Shown in pieces: positions 17,177 to 22,693 of a stretch of DNA of 22,693 bases (the first letter of the stretch is position 1; each line of letters starts with the position of its first letter). The stretch is taken from NCBI GenBank assembly GCA_963768415.1, contig CAVYHX010000039.1, forward strand, positions 1 to 22,693, read 5' to 3'. Below the pieces are notes generated by a model. It was given only the letters and a program-made list of their open reading frames with translations. It was not told the DNA's origin and made no database searches. Origin of the DNA: CAVYHX01 sp963768415. Its GTDB lineage: Bacteria > Pseudomonadota > Gammaproteobacteria > UBA9214. The position numbers were made by a program, and so were the translations under genes.

Positions 17177-19920
17177 ATGGGAATGCTTGCGAAAATATCG
17201 GCGCGTATCGTACGTTCAACCGGCTTCATCCTGGCGCTGGTTGCTGCACTTGCAGTGCTTGCTGCCTTACAGCTCGTTGACCCTAAAACAGGCCAGTTAC
17301 TCCTGGAGATCGACCCGTCAGCGAACCGGCTGATCGCGGAAGACGAGCCCGCCAGGCAATTCTACGACAAGACACGCCGGATCTTCGGCAGTGATGAAAC
17401 CCTGATTATCACCCTGTCTTCGGGCGATGTGTTTACGCTCGACACGCTCGAGCGCATCGACCGCATGACCAGACAGATCAGTGAGCTCGAGTCCGTTCAC
17501 CATGTTGTCTCCCTCACCAATGCACTCGACATCCGCAGTACCGCTGATGGTCTCGATATCGCACCGTTCATCGAGAATATTGCCGGCAAGCCCGGAGAAA
17601 TTGCCGACATCCGCGCGCGGGTACTGGCCAACCCCGTCTACCGCGGCAGCCTGGTATCGGTCAACGGCGACACCACTGCACTGGTTGTTTTTTTTCATGA
17701 TATCTCCGACCGTGAATTCATAAGGCACGGGATCCACGACCGGATCGTTGCGATAGTTGAGCAGGAAAAGGGTGACAACGAGATCTGGTACACCGGCGCC
17801 CCACATTTCAAGGTATCGCTCATCAAGGTCCTGCTGCACGAGCTCATCTGGACACCTCCGATCATCGCCGCCGTCCTCGCAATCATACTGGCAATATCGT
17901 TTCGCACACTGTCGGGGGTCGCGGTACCGCTGATCACGATCAGCGCCGGCGTGATCATGACCCTGGGGACGATTGTGGCACTTGGCTACTCCCTGAGCAT
18001 GATTTCCGTACTGGTCCCTCCACTATTGATGATTCTCGGGCTTTCCTATTCGGTACATGTTGTCTCGGCATACCACCAGGAACGTACCGGGGCAGCAAAC
18101 AAAACCGCAACGCTGAAGGTAACACTCGAGCACGTCATGCTACCCGTCCTGCTGACCGGCCTGACGACCATTGCCGGCTTCAGTGCGCTGGTAGTCAACC
18201 CGATCGAAGCCGTGAGAGAGTTCGGAATATTCTCTGTCATCGGCATCGCCATCATAACCATCCTGTCTGTCACGCTGACGCCTGCCCTGCTGAAATATCT
18301 GGACCGTGATAAACCGTCAGCCGGCAATAGCCGGCAGGCCGTTACACCGGTATTTGAACGCTTCATCGACAGGATTGCGGCCTTTGACCTGAATCACCGC
18401 CGCAAGATATTTACCGTATCCGCCATGCTGTTCGCCCTGGCCATCGTCGGCATGTCCGGCATCAAGGTCAGCACGGATTTCCTGGCCAGTTTCGCGGAAG
18501 ACTCGGAAGTGCGCATGGGATTCAATGTTGTCAACGACAGGCTGGGCGGCGCAAACCCGCTCAGCATCGTGATTGAAGGCAGCCAGCCGAACATATTCAA
18601 GGAACCCGCGAACCTGTTGATCATCCGTGAACTGCAAGCCTGGCTGGAAGCGCAACCGGAAATCGGCGGGACGACGTCAGTCGCTGACTACCTGATGCTG
18701 GTAAACCAGGCCTTTCATGACAACGAACCTGCGTTCTACCGCATTCCGGACAACCGCCGCCTGATCACACAGCTGCTGTTCCTTGGCTCTAACGAGGACA
18801 TGGACAGGATAGTCGACGCCCGCTTCCAGACAACCAGCATCGTTGTGCGTTCAAAGATATTCAAGAGCGAAGACGATGGCGGGGCTGATCGACAGGATCA
18901 ACACCAGGCTGCAGGAATTTCCGGAACACATGCGGGCGACTGTCACCGGCAATGCGGTGCTGATCAATGAAACACTCGCCAGTATCGTTGTTGGCCAGGC
19001 CAGGAGTGTCGGACTTGCCTTGCTGATTGTCTACGCCATCCTGTCGACGATGTTCATGTCCTCGCGCATCGGTTTTATCGCACTGATACCGAATATAATT
19101 CCGGTTGCGGTTTATTTTGGCTCCCTGGGTTTCTTTGGCATAAGCCTGAATCCCAGCACCAGCCTGATCGCACCCATGGTACTGGGCATTGCCATCGACG
19201 ATACCATCCACTACTTCGCGCGTTTCAACCGGGAGATCAAGCGCTTCGCCGATGACAAAAAGGCAACCGTGGCTGCATTAAAGGCCGTTGGACGCCCGGT
19301 AACCTTTACCTCGATCGGCCTCTGCCTGGGGTTCCTGGTATTGACTACCAGCGAACTCAGCATGCAGGTCCAGGTCGGCATCATGGCTTCCTACGCCCTC
19401 GCGGTCGCCTGGTTAAGTGATTTCGTGCTGACCCCGGCACTGTGTTCCAGCGTACGCATCACGACCCTGTGGGACGTGCTGACACTGGACCTGGGCGAAA
19501 ACCCGCAGGAATCGATTCCGCTGCTGAAAGGGCTGCGTAAATCACAGGCACGCATCGTCGCGATAATGGCCAGGGTTGTTGCCGTGCCTGCCGGGGAACG
19601 CATCATCACCCAGTGGCAACAAGGGCACGCAAATGTATGTTGTCATCGACGGCAAGCTGGCTACCTCGTTCGAGGGCGCGGATGGCCGTGTCGAGGTGGC
19701 AACGCACACGCGCGGTGATGTGGTCGGGGAAGCCGGACTTTTTTACGAAAAACGCACCGCCGATGTCGATGCGCTGGAAGACAGCCGGCTGTTATCCCTG
19801 ACCCAGGACAATCTGGACCGACTCAGCCGGCGTTACCCCTATATCGCGACCAAGGTATTCAGGAACCTGAACGAAATCCTGGCCACCCGGCTGTTTCGAA
19901 CAACACACCGGCTCGGGTAA
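17177..19920 (+). CDS. RND/MMPL-family exporter fused to a C-terminal cyclic-nucleotide-binding domain, two frameshifts
   Basis: About 912 residues if repaired. It has two RND half-repeats: a first helix (GFILALVAALAVLAALQLV), a periplasmic loop, then a helix block with LGLSYSVHVVSAYHQE. The second half starts near residue 405, with a matching block containing GIAIDDTIHYFARFNRE; the paired Asp residues there are the likely proton-relay site. After the last helix comes a cyclic-nucleotide-binding domain: VAVPAGERIITQ, MYVVIDGKLATSFEG, then the phosphate-binding cassette GDVVGEAGLFYEKRTADV, which keeps the Gly-Glu and Arg-Thr-Ala positions. One extra base near 18871-18880 and another at about 19614 (T) account for both shifts. 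Removing the latter gives the typical ITQGNKGTQMYVVIDG sequence. The binding domain would be cytosolic. It shares an operon with the LolA-like gene. Confidence 0.88.
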
Positions 19921-19940
19921 CAATATGGCTCTCCCCCATT

Positions 19941-20392
19941 TCGAGTGGTTAAATTACCGTCGTAGGGCCGAATTCATTCGGCCAACTCTTCTGTTGTAGG
20001 GCCGAATTCATTCGGCCAACTTCCCCCCAAATCAAGTGGTTAGATTACCGCTGTAGGGCCGAATTCATTCGGCCGACAGCCATTATTGCCATTGCAGACA
20101 AGGAGGTCACCCTATCCTGCGATGCATTGCGCAGGGGGCGTCATTCCCTGCACCATCAAGTCGATTGCTTCACCGCTGGTCGAATGAATTCGACCCTACA
20201 GGCCTGATTGAATGACGATGAAACATTTCTGGCCGAATGAATTCGACCCTACAGGCCTGATTGGATGACGATGAAACATTTCTGGCCGAATGAATTCGAC
20301 CCTACGGGGCTGATTGAATGACGATGCAACATTTCTGGCCGAATGAATTCGACCCTACGGGGCTGATTGTGTAGGGCCGAATTCATTCGGCC
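19941..20392. repeat. Array of eight palindromic REP-like repeats, including a 53-bp tandem
   Basis: Eight copies of a 22-bp unit whose palindromic core is GGCCGAATTCATTCGGCC with a GTAG tail. Three are forward (19962-19983, 19996-20017, 20053-20074), four reverse (20178-20199, 20231-20252, 20284-20305, 20337-20358) and one forward (20371-20392). The four reverse copies are spaced exactly 53 bp apart and include conserved filler (CTGATTGAATGACGATG-type). The reverse copies have GTCG instead of GGCCG in one arm. The first and third forward copies also share a 21-nt upstream flank (19941 and 20032). The array fills the gap between two convergent stop codons, the usual place for REP elements, where they can stabilise mRNA 3' ends or stop transcription. 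Confidence 0.9.
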
Positions 20393-20401
20393 GGTGACCT
20401 T

Positions 20402-20418
20402 GCTGGGCCTTCCCCAGC
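20402..20418 (-). terminator. Hairpin downstream of the adenylate cyclase gene
   Basis: GCTGGG and CCCAGC form a 6-bp GC-rich stem with a 5-nt loop, 16 nt after the cyclase stop codon on the minus strand. There is no clear T-run. It may end the cyclase transcript together with the adjacent palindromic array. Confidence 0.3.
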
Positions 20419-20433
20419 GGTATTCAGGCAAGG

Positions 20434-21525
20434 CTATTTCGATGTATGTTCAAAGACACCATCCCAGCCTGCGCCCGTGCCCTGTGACTGCAACACGCCG
20501 ATTCTTTCCAGATAGAGACCATAGAGCTTGCGTTCCGGCATGGCATCCCGTAACGCCTGGAATGCCGATCGCGCCTGTTCCCAGTTACCTGCAAAGTAAT
20601 AGTCCAGCGCCTGGTTACTGTCATTCACCTCATCGATCAGTTCGCTGGAGACACTGCCGACCGCGCCAACCGGCTCATAGATGGTGACCGGTTCATGCTT
20701 GCCCTTGACCTTGACCCGGTCCAGACAGCGCAACACCATACCATCCAGGCCTGCGGCCGTGGTTTCGCTGACGATCAGCCGGACACCGTAATATTTCGTC
20801 AGCCCTTCCAGGCGCGAACCCAGATTGACCGCATCACCGATCACGGTATAGGCACGCCGGTATTCGGAACCCATGTCACCGACATTCATCATGCCGGTAT
20901 TGATGCCGATACCGATATTGATCTCCGGCCAGTTGCGTTCACTGAGTTCAGGCCGCATGGCCACCACCTTGTCGAGCATCGCCAGGGCCGCCTCAACCGC
21001 ATGTTGCCGGTGCCAGGGATCCTGTACCGGCGCGCCCCAGAAGGCCATGATCATGTCGCCGACATACTTGTCGATGGTGCCGCGCTGCTCGAAGATGATG
21101 CGCGTCATGGGGGTGAAGAACTGGTTCAGCAACTGCTTCAGTTCATCGGCCGCCAGTGATTCCGAGATAGTCGTAAAGCTGCGGATATCACAGAACAGCA
21201 CGGACAATTCCCGGCTCTCTCCCTCGACAGAAAAATTCTCGTCCGGATGACGGCTCATCTCATCGACGATCTCCGGCGGCACATACTGCCCGAACACGGC
21301 CTTCAGCTGCTGGCGACTGCGCGCCTCGGTCAGGTACTGGGCCAGCAGGCCAACGAACAGGGCGATCGGGAGCTGCACCAGCACCGGTATCGCCAGTGGC
21401 AGCCACAGGTCGGCCGTATTGAAGGCGGATTGCACACCGGCAACGTAGAGACCGGACAACAGCAGGGCCAGCGGCACGGCGATGGTCGGCCGACAGGAGA
21501 TAGATACCGGTGCCCAGTATGAGAC
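20434..21525 (-). CDS. Class III adenylate cyclase, catalytic and membrane-proximal part
   Basis: C-terminal part of a receptor-type adenylate cyclase, in one clean frame. Two transmembrane helices (TIAVPLALLLSGLYVAGVQS and LWLPLAIPVLVQLPIALFVGLL) are followed by a linker (RQQLKAVFGQYVPPEIV) and the cyclase domain. Metal-binding Asp residues lie in LFCDIRSFTTISE and VGDMIMAFWGAP. The Lys of TIDKYVGD is at the adenine-recognition position, and VIGDAVNLGSRLEGL supplies the conserved Asn and Arg. All catalytic residues appear present, so the product should be cAMP. About 70 C-terminal residues form a helical extension with a TPR-like look (ALDYYFAGNWEQARSAFQALRDAMP). The frame continues from the CHASE2 region to the right through a shift near 21495. 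It is convergent with the exporter that has a cyclic-nucleotide-binding domain. Confidence 0.92.
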   Translation of the reverse strand, partial: VSYWAPVSISCRPTIAVPLALLLSGLYVAGVQSAFNTADLWLPLAIPVLVQLPIALFVGLLAQYLTEARSRQQLKAVFGQYVPPEIVDEMSRHPDENFSVEGESRELSVLFCDIRSFTTISESLAADELKQLLNQFFTPMTRIIFEQRGTIDKYVGDMIMAFWGAPVQDPWHRQHAVEAALAMLDKVVAMRPELSERNWPEINIGIGINTGMMNVGDMGSEYRRAYTVIGDAVNLGSRLEGLTKYYGVRLIVSETTAAGLDGMVLRCLDRVKVKGKHEPVTIYEPVGAVGSVSSELIDEVNDSNQALDYYFAGNWEQARSAFQALRDAMPERKLYGLYLERIGVLQSQGTGAGWDGVFEHTSK

Positions 21526-22693
21526 CGGCCAGCAACAGGATGACGGCCGTTGCCAGTGCACCGGCAGGCCGGAGACTGCGATCGGTCAGCATGTTGGCAA
21601 AGGCCGTCGCGGCGATCTCGACACCGCTCAGGTCCACGCCATCGTCATTCGTGAACACCGTGTAGAACCGGTCCGGCTGGCCGGGATCGTAGAGATCGGA
21701 CAGGCCGACAAACACCACCTTGCCGGTAAAGTCCAGTGCGCAGGCGACTCGGCGCGTCACTGCAGCACGGCATTGTAGGGAATGTTCGGAATGCTGCCGG
21801 GCGGTCCGTAGAAATTCAGGTAGCGGTTGTCACCGCCCTCATAAAGACCGGCAAGCGCCGTCATCAGGCGGCGTTCATCCGCTGTCAGTCGACTGCATCA
21901 CCGGCAAGCACCGCCCGGACCCTGTCACCCAGTGCAGGATCGTTGGCAAAGGCGCTGCGCAAGGTCATGCATCAGCTGTTCACCCCGGCGGCACGCCCTA
22001 CCCCGGAGCCGTCACGCGGCAAATCCTCGAGGCCCGTGGCACCGGCCTGTTCCAGCACCTCCATCCAGCGCTGCTGGACAGGCAGTGCAAACACCTGCAA
22101 GGCCGCCGAGGGCATGGTGGCAACATAACCGGCGCTGGGCTTGAACGACCAGAACTGGTAGACATTGACCTGTACCTTGGGAACCGGGAACGGCGCCAGC
22201 GCCTTGGCCGCCTCCGCAAGCTACCGGGATCGGCGGCACCAGCTCCTCGACCCAGATGGTGCCGGTCTGCTGGCCCTGGGTGTCATAGATCGGCTGGCGC
22301 TTGCCGTTCAGGCGCTCGAACAGCACCACGCGCTCCGAGTCCGCCACGGCACGGGCAAACTCGGCATCGTGCTTCGGCCGATTTCGCTCGCTGGAAGTCC
22401 ATGTCGAACACGATGACGGACGCACCACGCTCGACCAGTTGTTCGATCAACTCGCCATGAATGGAACGCGGCCAGTCACGCGGCAGTTTGGGCAGGCCCA
22501 GGCCGGCGATATCGCGCTCATTGATGGCGACCACCGCCACCTCGGGCGGCGGCTCGATGGCGCCACGGACATGGAACAGCCAGTCAAGACCGACGTGCTT
22601 TTCGAAATCCGCACCCAGCGGGGTCAGCCCCAGGATGACACCGACCAGGCCGGTAAGCAATACCGAAAATTAATCCCTTGACGAGTTTATGCA
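21495..22693 (-). pseudogene. CHASE2 sensor region of the adenylate cyclase, broken by about seven frameshifts
   Basis: This is the N-terminal half of the cyclase gene, readable only by switching frames. In gene order the pieces are GLTPLGADFEKHVGLDWLFHVRG and AVVAINERDIAGLG (22650-22400), KHDAEFARAVADSERVVLF (to about 22220), LAPFPVPKVQVNVYQFW (to about 21975), RSAFANDPALGDRVRAVLAG, LTADERRLMTALAGLY with YLNFYGPPGSIPNIPYNAVL (to about 21773), and FTGKVVFVGLSDLYDPG plus a transmembrane helix (to about 21500). Together they match the CHASE2 extracytoplasmic sensor domain end to end with no missing block. The shifts include apparent single insertions and single deletions (e.g. near 21888 and 21975). 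The minus-strand sequence at the right edge reads TGCATAAACTCG, so an ATG may begin one base outside the window. It is labelled broken because no long frame survives, but sequence error is likely. Confidence 0.8.

Noticed and set aside
18843..19718. A separate MMPL half-transporter gene starting near 18843
   Set aside because: The frame continues the second RND half exactly where the first frame stops making sense, and no ribosome binding site precedes it; a single inserted base explains it better.
19576..19920. A stand-alone cyclic-nucleotide-binding protein
   Set aside because: Its first strand (VAVPAGERIITQ) lies in the preceding frame, so the domain is complete only when fused to the exporter; a lone 100-residue product would lack part of the fold.
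20178..20358. CRISPR array
   Set aside because: The period is exactly 53 bp, but the filler between cores is conserved rather than unique, units occur in both orientations and no cas genes are present.

Overview
The window looks like a chromosomal stretch from a gammaproteobacterium. The clues are the gene types (YchJ-type SEC-C protein, PF10023-type aminopeptidase lipoprotein, CHAD protein, LsrG-like monooxygenase), a fairly GC-rich coding style, and dispersed palindromic repeats with the core GGCCGAATTCATTCGGCC. I see no tRNA, rRNA, CRISPR, phage or intact transposase genes. The genus cannot be fixed from the sequence alone.

Layout. 1-715 has no convincing gene and holds a MITE-like nested inverted repeat at 408-595. 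716-5940 (+) carries a Kef-type cation:proton antiporter, a secreted protein-L-isoaspartate methyltransferase, and, 10 nt downstream, a large membrane protein with a spermidine-synthase-like methyltransferase fold. 5974-9817 is a set of short, mostly convergent or divergent units: a GIY-YIG-like protein (-), a YchJ-like protein (+), a putative metallo-aminopeptidase lipoprotein (-), a membrane-anchored NERD protein (+) and a CHAD protein (-). 9921-15895 is all minus strand: an iron-type alcohol dehydrogenase behind an LsrG-like monooxygenase, a PAS-PAS-PAS-GGDEF-EAL c-di-GMP enzyme, and a lipase-maturation-factor-like membrane protein. 16332-19920 (+) is a LolA-like periplasmic protein followed by an RND/MMPL exporter whose C-terminus is a cyclic-nucleotide-binding domain. 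19941-20392 is an array of eight palindromic repeats, four of them in an exact 53-bp tandem. 20434-22693 (-) is a CHASE2 adenylate cyclase, transcribed toward the exporter.

Two messages matter most. First, the right-hand third places a probable cAMP-producing sensor (CHASE2 adenylate cyclase) next to an exporter with a built-in cAMP-type binding cassette and a LolA-like partner. This suggests a cAMP-gated envelope transport module (inference). Second, every gene longer than about 900 nt from 9.9 kb onward is interrupted by frameshifts, and the density rises toward the right edge (about eight in the last 1.2 kb). All six shifts between 10 and 20 kb are compatible with a single inserted base. 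Low-coverage sequence error near a contig end explains this better than simultaneous decay of five unrelated genes, so these genes are annotated as full-length with shifts noted.
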